Part shown: positions 17,473-24,092 of the stretch, piece after piece
How positions within the stretch are numbered: the stretch's first letter is position 1
Layout: every line of letters begins with the position of its first letter
Source: Bilabrum cf. latius
Taxonomy: Eukaryota > Bigyra: Bicosoecida > Bigyra > Bicosoecida
Reading direction: 5' to 3'
Assembly: GCA_965178125.1 (NCBI GenBank)
Contig: CBCXTV010000021.1
Location: 1-28,924 of the forward strand
DNA: 28,924 bases
Notes under the pieces: generated by a model
What the model was told of the DNA's origin: nothing
Database searches by the model: none
The model's input: the letters and a program-made list of their open reading frames with translations, nothing else
Made by a program: the position numbers and the translations under genes

Positions 17473-19327
17473 GAACAGTGCATGGTGCCCTGCCAGTCGC
17501 TGTCAGCGCGGTGAACACCACGCGGTCGTTGGTCGCAAGAGCATACTGCTTGGAATTGTGGGAATAGATCTGTGGAGAGCCGCAGAGATCGTGCCACTGG
17601 GACATCTCCGATATCCAAGTGGGGCCCTGCTGCATGAACACAAAAAGACGGCTGCACTCCTTCTGTGCCACTGCTAGGTGAGCCAAGAGCACTGTCCGCC
17701 CTTGGTCGTGCTCATATCTGCCATTGTCCGGAGGGCGAAAATACTCGCCCGTCATCCTGTGAGAGGGGTCTAACACCAGATAGTCCGGAGCTGAGGTGAG
17801 CACTGCTTCCACCAAGGCGGAACGGGCTACGGGTGCAGAAACATTCACCGTAGCGAGAATGTCATGCCGACTTCCTTCCGTGTCCAGCCAACGCGAGAAC
17901 AAGCGTGCTTCGTCATCGCCAACAAAGTGAAGATCCATCACAAGATAGTCTCGTTCGGCTGGGATCGACTCAGTGACCGCCGCGAACGAATCCACCACAT
18001 ACAGTCGAGCCTCGCGGCGTGGGTGACGCCGGCGAGCGAGAACATGTCGGTGGAGTCCTGCGACGAGCGCGCTGTTTGGGGCTGTCCCGTGGACGTTGGC
18101 GTCGTCCATCGCGACGTCGTTCGCGTCGAAGTCGTCGCCAAGGCCACTGACGTCGTCACCCAGGTCGTCGTAGTGCTTCTCCACTTCCTTCTTCCGCTTC
18201 TTAGGCACGTGGCCAGCAGCTTTCTGCTGCTTGGCCCGCTCCCTCGCCTCCGTCGGGTACGCGGGGCTGGCACTGCATTGTGCGTGCCAAATCCCCTGCG
18301 TCCCTGACTCGTCTTCCTCAGAGTCCTCAGCGTCTGCCCAACATGTTGTGCGGGCAGGAACGCCACCTGGAGAGCGAGAGCGGGACCGAGGGCCCACTGC
18401 CGGTGGAGCGGATGACGAAGCTCTAGTTTTCCGCGAGTCCTTTTCAAAGGACTGAGGGCCACTGAGAGTCGTGTCGGGTCGTGAATCGGTACGATGTAAG
18501 TCATTGTGATGCAAACCATTGGGATGCGAGTCGTTGAGATGAGAGTCGGGTCGGCGGGCTGACGCCCGTCCCCTTTGCATCGCCGCCTTGGGCACGAGTA
18601 ACGGCACGACCGTGGCATGAAGACGGGGCACTAACTGGGCCCAAGTCTTCCACCTCGGGGAGCCCGCGAGCATGGCTGCGTGCTGCGAATCAGCACTGCA
18701 GCCGCACTTCACGGACTGAGCAGAGGTCGAAGAATAGACATGTAGGACCTCTGGGCTGGTGGACGACGTTGCAGTGCATGCGGCGTAGCGGACCTCCTGC
18801 ACAATATTGTCCGCTAAAAGTGCCTGCACGTCGGAATGCTGCCACCAGCGACCACGTGGCGCGGCCAGATACGCAGACGAACCGCTATCCACCGCCGCGC
18901 GCACCCATACGGCTAGTTCACGAACTACCGTGTTCCATTTACGGGGCGGCACGGAACTGGCCGAATGGGGAAGATCAAACCACAACACGTCGTACAGGCC
19001 AGCGCGAACCCGCGCAGGCATGTCATGCATTGTGGTGGAGCGTACCATCCTGGGGTGCCAAGTGTCCACAAGGTACCCCAGCTGTGTGAGCTGCGAGGAG
19101 GCAGACGGCTGCTCCTCAATGACGAGCGCACGGGCCGGCGCTCCGGGGCGCGCCCCCAAACGGGCGCTGCCCCGAGCTGCTCCTGGCGACTCGCCCTTCC
19201 GTGGGCGTGCCCCGCTGCGAGCACTGCCCCGGGCGGCCAACTTGACAGATTGGCCGGGCAGCTCAGCGTACGCCCCAGGTACTGCCTGAGGCGAAGGCTC
19301 TGGAGCGCAAGAGCCCTCGCCTCCCCG
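17138..19327 (-). CDS. copia-like internal region: two Rossmann-like domains and a CPGC finger
   Basis: Same frame as the protease region, entered after the UGA at 19328-19330; the first Met is at 19240 (700 residues). Two segments share an alpha/beta pattern. Segment 1 (residues about 36-155) has ARALVIEEQPS, YDVLWFDLPHS and SSAYLAAPRGRWW. Segment 2 (about 427-585) has RDYLVMDLHFVG, PDYLVLDPSHRM, RLFVFMQQGPTW and YALATNDRVVFTAL. The order recalls Rossmann/methyltransferase-like domains I associate with dinoflagellate copia polyproteins, but the usual catalytic Pro-Cys is absent, so I claim the fold only as inference. Between them lie a 5-residue tandem repeat and a Lys/Asp-rich linker. The C-terminus has a C-x2-C-x10-H-x6-C finger (about 17230-17296). 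Confidence 0.6.
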   Translation of the reverse strand, partial: RGGEGSCAPEPSPQAVPGAYAELPGQSVKLAARGSARSGARPRKGESPGAARGSARLGARPGAPARALVIEEQPSASSQLTQLGYLVDTWHPRMVRSTTMHDMPARVRAGLYDVLWFDLPHSASSVPPRKWNTVVRELAVWVRAAVDSGSSAYLAAPRGRWWQHSDVQALLADNIVQEVRYAACTATSSTSPEVLHVYSSTSAQSVKCGCSADSQHAAMLAGSPRWKTWAQLVPRLHATVVPLLVPKAAMQRGRASARRPDSHLNDSHPNGLHHNDLHRTDSRPDTTLSGPQSFEKDSRKTRASSSAPPAVGPRSRSRSPGGVPARTTCWADAEDSEEDESGTQGIWHAQCSASPAYPTEARERAKQQKAAGHVPKKRKKEVEKHYDDLGDDVSGLGDDFDANDVAMDDANVHGTAPNSALVAGLHRHVLARRRHPRREARLYVVDSFAAVTESIPAERDYLVMDLHFVGDDEARLFSRWLDTEGSRHDILATVNVSAPVARSALVEAVLTSAPDYLVLDPSHRMTGEYFRPPDNGRYEHDQGRTVLLAHLAVAQKECSRLFVFMQQGPTWISEMSQWHDLCGSPQIYSHNSKQYALATNDRVVFTALTATGRAPCTVHECPPGRGATTADVWSFFAADTVEWAVDCDSSRLQYPAVGVGPDGDPSEAPDPDADWKKCPGCKGRMARTRREHTRAPGECRLAVDGPGARVDMPRVLFEPSEAARSPRSQ
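18473..18547 (-). repeat. 15-bp tandem repeat, five units
   Basis: Encodes five 5-residue units of the form D-S/L-H-x-N (residues 232-256 of the 700-residue frame). Units are diverged from each other. The repeat is His/Asn/Asp-rich and in frame. Confidence 0.75.
19144..19174. repeat. Hairpin with GCGCCC/GGGCGC core
   Basis: CGGGGC-GCGCCC, loop CCAAAC, GGGCGC, bulged T, GCCCCG: 12 perfect pairs. The central T-A pair of the consensus has become C-G on both arms, a second independent compensatory change. Confidence 0.9.
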
Positions 19328-21913
19328 TCAATGTGCGCCCACCGCTGACGCCAGCGGCGCACTATCGACGGGGGGCGTGGCGTCCGGGACCGGAGAAGAA
19401 TGGAATTGTCGAGACGGGGTGGCCAGCCCTCCCGACTTCGTATGCACTTTGGCATAGTCGTCGAGAACCATCACGAGGTGCCCACTGGGGGCACGCTCGA
19501 GCGGGATCTCGACCGTGCCGGGGGGCATTTTCCATTCAATTTCTCCAGGGCCCGGCAAGATGAGCACCTGCCGATGGGTGTCCAACACGGCTCGGTGCCG
19601 CTGCAGGGACTGGAGACCAAGCAGTCCCGGCAAGTCTGCACCAGCGCCCGTGACGATGGGGGCACTGAATTGGTGCAGCATGGCTCCGTCCCCTGTGGGG
19701 ACTGCGACGGGACAAGTCATCTCCCACTGGCACGCTTGGACGCCGCTACCCACTCCCTGAATCTGGATGGGGTGAGCGAGCTTGTCCTGGCGGGGGGTCT
19801 GTCGGTTGTCCACCGCCTTCTGAGCCAGGGATCGGGCGAGCTTTTCACCGATCAGATTCGTCCAAGCTCCCGAGTCGACGATGACCGAAAGTCGTCCCGC
19901 CGGGAGTTGAGTAGCTGCGTGATACACCGGGGTCTGGGCGTGCCCCGAGGGCACTGTCCAGACCGGCATCGTTGATTCCGCGCTCGAATAGTGTGTGTCG
20001 GGGGTGTCCATGGACGGACGCGGATCCAATGACCGTTCAAACGGACGGGTGCTGGACTGTTCAATCCGCTGTCGGCAACATGGACACCCTGGAACCAGAT
20101 TATGTTCGAGCTGTGTGGCGGCCCACAGATCGATGCACTGCTGATGGAACTCGTGGCCGCAAGCAATGCGCGTAATCGTATCCCCTTCCAGATATTCTTC
20201 CTGGCAAATGACACACGTCGGAGTGTGGGTGGTCGGACGTGGGGTGGAAGGTGCAATCGGAGCTGTGGGACCAAACGCCGCACCGGAACTCATCGCGGCG
20301 AGCCGGCGCACTGCCGCCATCTGGCGTTCGCGGCGTGCGGCCACAGCAAGCTCTGCATTTCTGCTCTGGGCATGGGACACGCTTCTCACAAACCACTCAA
20401 GTTCGCCCGACGCAGCCTGGGCATGCTCGGTCGACGGTGCTGCTTCAGGCGCAAGGGACTGAGGGTTGACGAAGTCTGCGCCGAGTGATTCGACGTGAAG
20501 GCGAGAGCGCTGGCCTCGAGAGGCGCGCTCCAAGCGCTCGTGTCGCAACTCACTCACCCTTCGAAAATCGTTGAGAAGAGGGATGCTCGCCGTTGGATCG
20601 TGCGAGTCCGGATGGATCAACTCGGCCCGGGACTGAGGAACAGAAGTGGCATTCAAGTGCTGAGTATACTGAATCCGATGATCCGGATGGGGCGAAGATC
20701 CAATCCAGGCACTTGGAGGCAAAGTCCACGGAGGGACCTGTTCCTGGGACGAGGACCTTGCAGGGTCGCTGTCTGGCTGATCCATGCGGGCGAACACAAA
20801 TGGCGGCGGCGGCGCCGGAAACTCGGCGCTCGGCTGCGGCGGTGCCGACTGACCGGCACTCGCCGCAGTGTCCCGCCGCTGCAGCGGTGCCGACTGACCG
20901 GCACTCGCCGCAGCGTCTCGCCGCTCGAAGAACGTCTCCCATGCTGTCCGCGGCCTGGAACCCGACGCACTACCTCCTGAGGTGTCTGGGTAGGGCGGAG
21001 GTGGCGACGGCATACCAAGGTCGCCAGGAACCGAGAAATTGCTAGTCGGAACCTGCCAAGATGATCCGAGCGAACTGCCAACAGATGGCGTGTCGGGTCG
21101 AGCGTCTCCAAATAAGTTGTCTCCTGACCCAAACACGGGGTCCTCCGAGGGTGTCTCCGGGGCATCAACCTGCATGGAGGCAGCGGCAGGGCGCCCTGGG
21201 GACGCTGACCGTGGGGGCCTCCTGGGGGCCTGCTGCTGGCCCGAAGAACTGATCATGAAGGCTGACGAGACGATGTCGCCCAAGGGGCCGGTCTCCGAGT
21301 AGCCGGAGAACCCAGAAGGACCGGCGCTTCCGCTCGGCCTACTGGAATTTCTTGGGCACTCGGCTCGGAAGTGGGTCTCACTGCCACATAGAGAGCACTT
21401 CATGACCTGGCCGTCCTTTCCGATGGGGTTACGACGACGGCCTTTGCCTTTACCTGTCGATCTGGACTTACCTTTACCGCCTCCCTTCCGGCCGAAGAAG
21501 ATCTCGTCGAGCTCAGGCTCCGACATCTCGGCCAAGAAGGAGTAGCGGTACTTGCCCTTGCCCTTCGACTTGCCGCCACGGAAGCCTTTTCCTTTCCCCC
21601 TCCGCTTCAGGAACCTTCGGACTCGTCGGACGGGCTTGCCAACATGGCGACGCCAGCGGCTTTTGGCCTGCTGGTAGTTCCAGAAGATTTGTTCGTCCAC
21701 TTGTCCGGGGGTTAGGCCCTGAATATCGGAATCGTCAAACTCGTATTCGCCATCGGAGGACCGAGTGTCCGAGTCCGTGCCGCTGTCATAGTCGGCACTT
21801 GGGGGCATGGTCGGAAAGGCTGCGGCGGCCGTGCCAGAACTGGCACTGGCCGCAGACCACGGGTCGCTTCCTGGAATCTGCCAGGGGTCCGTGCCATCGT
21901 GGGCACTGGAACC
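19328..21913 (-). CDS. copia-like zinc knuckle, RING-H2 finger and aspartic protease
   Basis: Continues the gag frame after the UAG at 21914-21916; the first internal Met is at 21808 (826 residues, numbering used here). An acidic start is followed by a Lys/Gly/Arg-rich segment (about 50-130) and a CCHC zinc knuckle C138-C141-H146-C151. After a Ser/Pro-rich linker with tandem repeats comes a complete RING-H2 domain, C532-C535-C550-H552-H555-C558-C575-C578. The retropepsin domain follows (about 640-745) with active-site D645-S-G in LSVIVDSGAWTNLIG and the later LPGLLGLQSLQRHRAVLD. Retropepsin cuts the polyprotein; RING domains usually recruit E2 ubiquitin enzymes. A RING domain here is unusual. 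It ends at UGA 19328-19330, after which the same frame stays open. Confidence 0.85.
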   Translation of the reverse strand, partial: GSSAHDGTDPWQIPGSDPWSAASASSGTAAAAFPTMPPSADYDSGTDSDTRSSDGEYEFDDSDIQGLTPGQVDEQIFWNYQQAKSRWRRHVGKPVRRVRRFLKRRGKGKGFRGGKSKGKGKYRYSFLAEMSEPELDEIFFGRKGGGKGKSRSTGKGKGRRRNPIGKDGQVMKCSLCGSETHFRAECPRNSSRPSGSAGPSGFSGYSETGPLGDIVSSAFMISSSGQQQAPRRPPRSASPGRPAAASMQVDAPETPSEDPVFGSGDNLFGDARPDTPSVGSSLGSSWQVPTSNFSVPGDLGMPSPPPPYPDTSGGSASGSRPRTAWETFFERRDAAASAGQSAPLQRRDTAASAGQSAPPQPSAEFPAPPPPFVFARMDQPDSDPARSSSQEQVPPWTLPPSAWIGSSPHPDHRIQYTQHLNATSVPQSRAELIHPDSHDPTASIPLLNDFRRVSELRHERLERASRGQRSRLHVESLGADFVNPQSLAPEAAPSTEHAQAASGELEWFVRSVSHAQSRNAELAVAARRERQMAAVRRLAAMSSGAAFGPTAPIAPSTPRPTTHTPTCVICQEEYLEGDTITRIACGHEFHQQCIDLWAATQLEHNLVPGCPCCRQRIEQSSTRPFERSLDPRPSMDTPDTHYSSAESTMPVWTVPSGHAQTPVYHAATQLPAGRLSVIVDSGAWTNLIGEKLARSLAQKAVDNRQTPRQDKLAHPIQIQGVGSGVQACQWEMTCPVAVPTGDGAMLHQFSAPIVTGAGADLPGLLGLQSLQRHRAVLDTHRQVLILPGPGEIEWKMPPGTVEIPLERAPSGHLVMVLDDYAKVHTKSGGLATPSRQFHSSPVPDATPPVDSAPLASAVGAH
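19931..19964. repeat. Hairpin with the longest outer stem
   Basis: GGTCTGGGC-GTGCCC, loop CGA, GGGCAC, bulged T, GTCCAGACC: 15 pairs including one G-T wobble. It lies in protease-region coding sequence and is translated as part of VWTVPSGHAQTPVY. Confidence 0.9.
20834..20925 (-). repeat. 45-bp tandem repeat, two units, each with one hairpin
   Basis: GTGCCG recurs at 20842 and 20887. Each unit carries CTGC(G/A)GCG-GTGCCG-ACTGAC-CGGCAC-T-CGCCGCAG. It is translated on the minus strand as 15-residue units RRDTAASAGQSAP(L/P)Q within the linker upstream of the RING domain. Confidence 0.85.
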
Positions 21914-23140
21914 CTAAGCGGGAAACACTGGCGTGGGCTGGACTTCCGGTTCCGCCGATTCACTTGAAGCGGAAAGCTCATGACCAAAATAGCTGTTCCG
22001 GGAGCGCAACTGGCCGGCGATGTTGAGCGGTGCACGCTCGAGGACGTGGCCCATGCGGCGGAGAGTGAGGCACATCGCGTCGAACTCCGGCTGAGTGTTG
22101 GGAAAACGGCCCTGATAGGGCTGGAGGAGATCGAGCAATTGCCGATGGTCGACACCGCATGCGCGTAGGAGAAGCCAAGCGCACCCTTCCCACGACAGCG
22201 CGAGACCGTTGCCTTGTGCCTGAGCTCGGTGTTTGAGCCGGGTGAAGCGCGTGAGCATGGCATCAACGTTCTCACCGGACTGGCGGTGGAAATTCATGAG
22301 GTCGGTCATGGCGTGGAGGCGCATCTCTTCGCCCAACGGTGCGAACCGGATCGCCAACTGGGCCATGATGAACGTCATGGGGTCCTGCTGCACGCCGTTG
22401 ATCATGCCGCCGTTCTGGAACTCATTAAAACCAAACTCGCGGACCAAGTCGCGAGCGGGGCCTTCGAGCTGTAAAACCACGGCGGCAGCTTGCTGCGACG
22501 GGTCCATGTCCTGTTGCAGGATCGTCCAAGCAAGCATGTCCTGCGCCCAATCACGGAACGGGTAGATCGACTCCCGGTCCGGATTGTACGAGGGCGGAGG
22601 GCGTCCACGGATCCCGCCGGCTCCTCCTCCGCGGCCGCCCCCCGGCATCATGAGTGAGAGGAGTCCGCCCACAGCTGCACAGAAGGCATACTGCACGAAC
22701 TGCGCAACGCGGTGGAGCGGGGTCCCGTGGGGAGTGGCCTGGCGGAGGCGAGAGGACTTCGGCTGCTCAGGGAGCTCCAGGGGCGTGCCCGGGTGCTCAT
22801 CGGGGAGCACACCGGGCACTGCGGCCTGGAGGCTCGAAAATTGGGGCTCCTTCGTCAACTCGAGACGGCCCGGAAGACTGGCGGCTGAGCTCACAATGTG
22901 GCACATCGCGAAGATGAGGAAGATGGAGAGGAAGCGGCTAGGCTGCCCAACGGCAACCTGGGGGCTACGCAGCGGCGCCGAGGTCGTCGCTTCGGTGCGG
23001 CGGCTAGGCTGCGCATCGGCAGCACGGAGGCTACGCGGCGACGTCGAGGTCGTCGCCACGGCGAGGCTAGGCTGCGCATCGGCAGCGCGAGGGCTACGCG
23101 GCGACGTCGGAGTCGTCGCCACGGCGGGGCTAAGCGCCAT
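21914..23140 (-). CDS. copia-like gag (capsid) protein
   Basis: 408 residues from the ATG at 23140. I prefer this start because the frame upstream to 23227 runs through the primer binding site into the LTR. Residues 5-66 are three degenerate 21-22-residue repeats (AVATT-TSPRS-RAADAQPS). A hydrophobic segment follows at 70-88 and another at 145-165, then a Gly-rich hinge and a mostly helical capsid-like core at about 190-365, with PFRDWAQDMLAW, EGPARDLV, MTFIMAQLAIRF, LMNFHRQSGENVDAMLTRF and EFDAMCLTLRRMG. This pattern is typical of retrotransposon gag. The hydrophobic segments are unusual for a cytoplasmic capsid protein. It ends at UAG (21914-21916), beyond which the same frame continues into the zinc-knuckle and protease region. 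Confidence 0.8.
   Translation of the reverse strand: MALSPAVATTPTSPRSPRAADAQPSLAVATTSTSPRSLRAADAQPSRRTEATTSAPLRSPQVAVGQPSRFLSIFLIFAMCHIVSSAASLPGRLELTKEPQFSSLQAAVPGVLPDEHPGTPLELPEQPKSSRLRQATPHGTPLHRVAQFVQYAFCAAVGGLLSLMMPGGGRGGGAGGIRGRPPPSYNPDRESIYPFRDWAQDMLAWTILQQDMDPSQQAAAVVLQLEGPARDLVREFGFNEFQNGGMINGVQQDPMTFIMAQLAIRFAPLGEEMRLHAMTDLMNFHRQSGENVDAMLTRFTRLKHRAQAQGNGLALSWEGCAWLLLRACGVDHRQLLDLLQPYQGRFPNTQPEFDAMCLTLRRMGHVLERAPLNIAGQLRSRNSYFGHELSASSESAEPEVQPTPVFPA
22783..22822. repeat. Hairpin nested within a hairpin
   Basis: Outer stem GTGCCCGG / CCGGGCAC followed by T. In its loop sits a second copy, GTGCTC-loop-GAGCAC followed by a bulged A. Both copies keep the bulge at the family position, so the structure reads as one family member placed exactly in the loop of another. 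It lies in gag. Confidence 0.88.
22938..23130 (-). repeat. 63-66-bp tandem repeat in gag N-terminus, three units
   Basis: CTAGGCTGC recurs at 22938, 23004 and 23067, with a further partial boundary at 23130. Spacing of 66, 63 and 63 bp keeps the frame. Units two and three are the most alike. Confidence 0.85.
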
Positions 23141-23190
23141 GGCTGCAAGGCGCTGTGAGGCTAACCCAGTAGGGAGCTGACCTAGGGCCA

Positions 23191-23202
23191 GCTCCGCTAC
23201 CA
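23191..23202 (-). promoter_or_regulatory. Primer binding site, initiator-Met tRNA type
   Basis: On the minus strand TGGTAGCGGAGC directly follows the 5' LTR with no gap. Its complement ends CTCCGCT-A-CCA, which fits the 3' end of a eukaryotic initiator tRNA whose acceptor stem begins AGCGGAG (A1-U72 pair). The tRNA identity is inferred from the family pattern. Confidence 0.75.
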
Positions 23203-23383
23203 AGTCGAGATGGAGCGTATTGGGCATGAGTCGTGGATCGGGCTAAGGGATGACTCCCTGCTGGGCTAGCGGTGAGGTCCGAAGGGCGCGACCGAAGGGA
23301 GCGCCCCTTTTCCTGCAACGCGAATGCTAAGCTAAGCTCCGGCCGGAGAGCTGCGGGAAGCACAATGCCCTACCATGCGAGTC
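23203..23383 (-). repeat. 5' LTR of the copia-like element
   Basis: 181 bp, matching 8443-8623 with 3 substitutions. It begins GACTCGCATGG and ends CCATCTCGACT on the minus strand, without canonical TG...CA ends. It would contain the promoter, but no TATA-like motif is convincing. Confidence 0.88.
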
Positions 23384-24092
23384 AGGGGGTAGCGGAACAG
23401 GGACATGACCTGGCATATAAAAGAGGAGGGTGGTATTGCCAGCGATGCCACCGTGTGGGAAAACAATTACATGAACCATGCGAGGAACAAGAAGAGGCCT
23501 ACGTAAGTGTAAGCCAAGAAAATGTGGCGAAGCACCAGATACAGATCTGTGAAGATTAAGAGGTGTGTACAACCTGTGGCGGGTCAACAGTTGTAGCACC
23601 GGGGAGAGGAACCGAAATGTACGGTGGACGCAGCCATGTGTCGAAACAAACATGTTCGCGGCACTAAAGAGGAGTGGTCATACGGCCCGGTTTAGTCAAG
23701 GAAAATGGGGGTGTGAGCACTGCCCACAACACATTCGATCGTTAGTGCGGGTAAGGTGCCAGCACGAAGGGAAGGAACAGAAGCAGGACCAAATACAAGG
23801 AGGAGGAGAAAGAAAAGACAGATGTACCAAAAACGTGCATAAGGAGCGGGAAAAAGAAAAAGTTAATGATGGAAAAGAGAAAGGAGTAGAAAGCAAAAGA
23901 CCGGGAGGACACGCCGATAGAGGAAACAACCAGAATGTGGCCAAACGATACAGAATTAGTGTAGGCGACCAACACCAGCATAAAGGAAGAAAGATGCTGC
24001 AGACCGGCCAACAAGATTATGACGGAAAAAGGGGCAAAGGCCAAGTGCAAGAACCAGACAACAGTGAACACCGGGGAAAAGTCGATATATGA
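23384..24092 (+). pseudogene. LINE C-terminal Cys/His module array, right part
   Basis: LINE sequence resumes immediately after the LTR. Two further H-x10-C-x2-C modules are present: 23404-23481 (core GWYCQRC, last Cys 10 residues on) and 23679-23759 (core KWGCEHC, last Cys 11 on). Between them lies an EVCTTCGG Cys pair, in another frame, that matches EVCYGCG before the left part. Spacing equals that of the three left-part modules, showing that both flanks belonged to one protein. Beyond 23760 the product is Lys/Glu/Gln-rich with no motif. Confidence 0.7.

Larger units (their letters stand above)
8755..22822. repeat. Dispersed GTGCC-loop-GGCAC-T hairpin family (about 30 copies)
   Basis: Short hairpins with 5' GTGCC(N), a loop of usually 3-6 nt, (N)GGCAC, then one unpaired T (rarely A), then an outer stem that varies in sequence yet is complementary. 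On the + strand: 8755-8769, 8785-8810, 8884-8901, 9121-9145, 9645-9675 (long loop), 9775-9799, 9820-9844, 10760-10786, 10899-10922, 11198-11224, 11633-11658, 11672-11697 (decayed), 11739-11763, 11787-11811, 11835-11859, 12955-12978, 13001-13030, 14120-14152, 15063-15091, 15270-15294, 16928-16949, 17104-17129, 19144-19174, 19203-19228, 19478-19494, 19931-19964, 20834-20868, 20879-20913, 21777-21798, 21825-21853, 21888-21910, 22783-22822. Nearly all share one orientation. I saw none in the LINE, the TIR copies or the second copia element. Confidence 0.85.
8443..23383 (-). mobile_element. Ty1/copia-like LTR retrotransposon, 14.9 kb
   Basis: The element reads on the minus strand. It has 181-bp direct terminal repeats, a primer binding site next to the 5' LTR, then gag, zinc knuckle, RING-H2, protease, unknown Rossmann-like domains, CPGC fingers, integrase, RT and RNase H. 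Integrase before RT is the Ty1/copia order. About 4.4 kb of Pro/Ala-rich sequence separates RNase H from the 3' LTR. The LINE continues on either side, so this insertion is younger than the LINE. I could not find a target-site duplication: flanks TTCCG (left) and AGGGG (right) differ. A polypurine tract is not evident either. The LTRs differ at 3 of 181 positions. Confidence 0.9.

Noticed and set aside
8441-23383. CGAGTC at 8441-8446 and 23378-23383 as target-site duplication of the copia-like element
   Set aside because: The same bases also occur at the inner edge of the left LTR (8618-8623), so they belong to the LTR repeat and not to the flanks.
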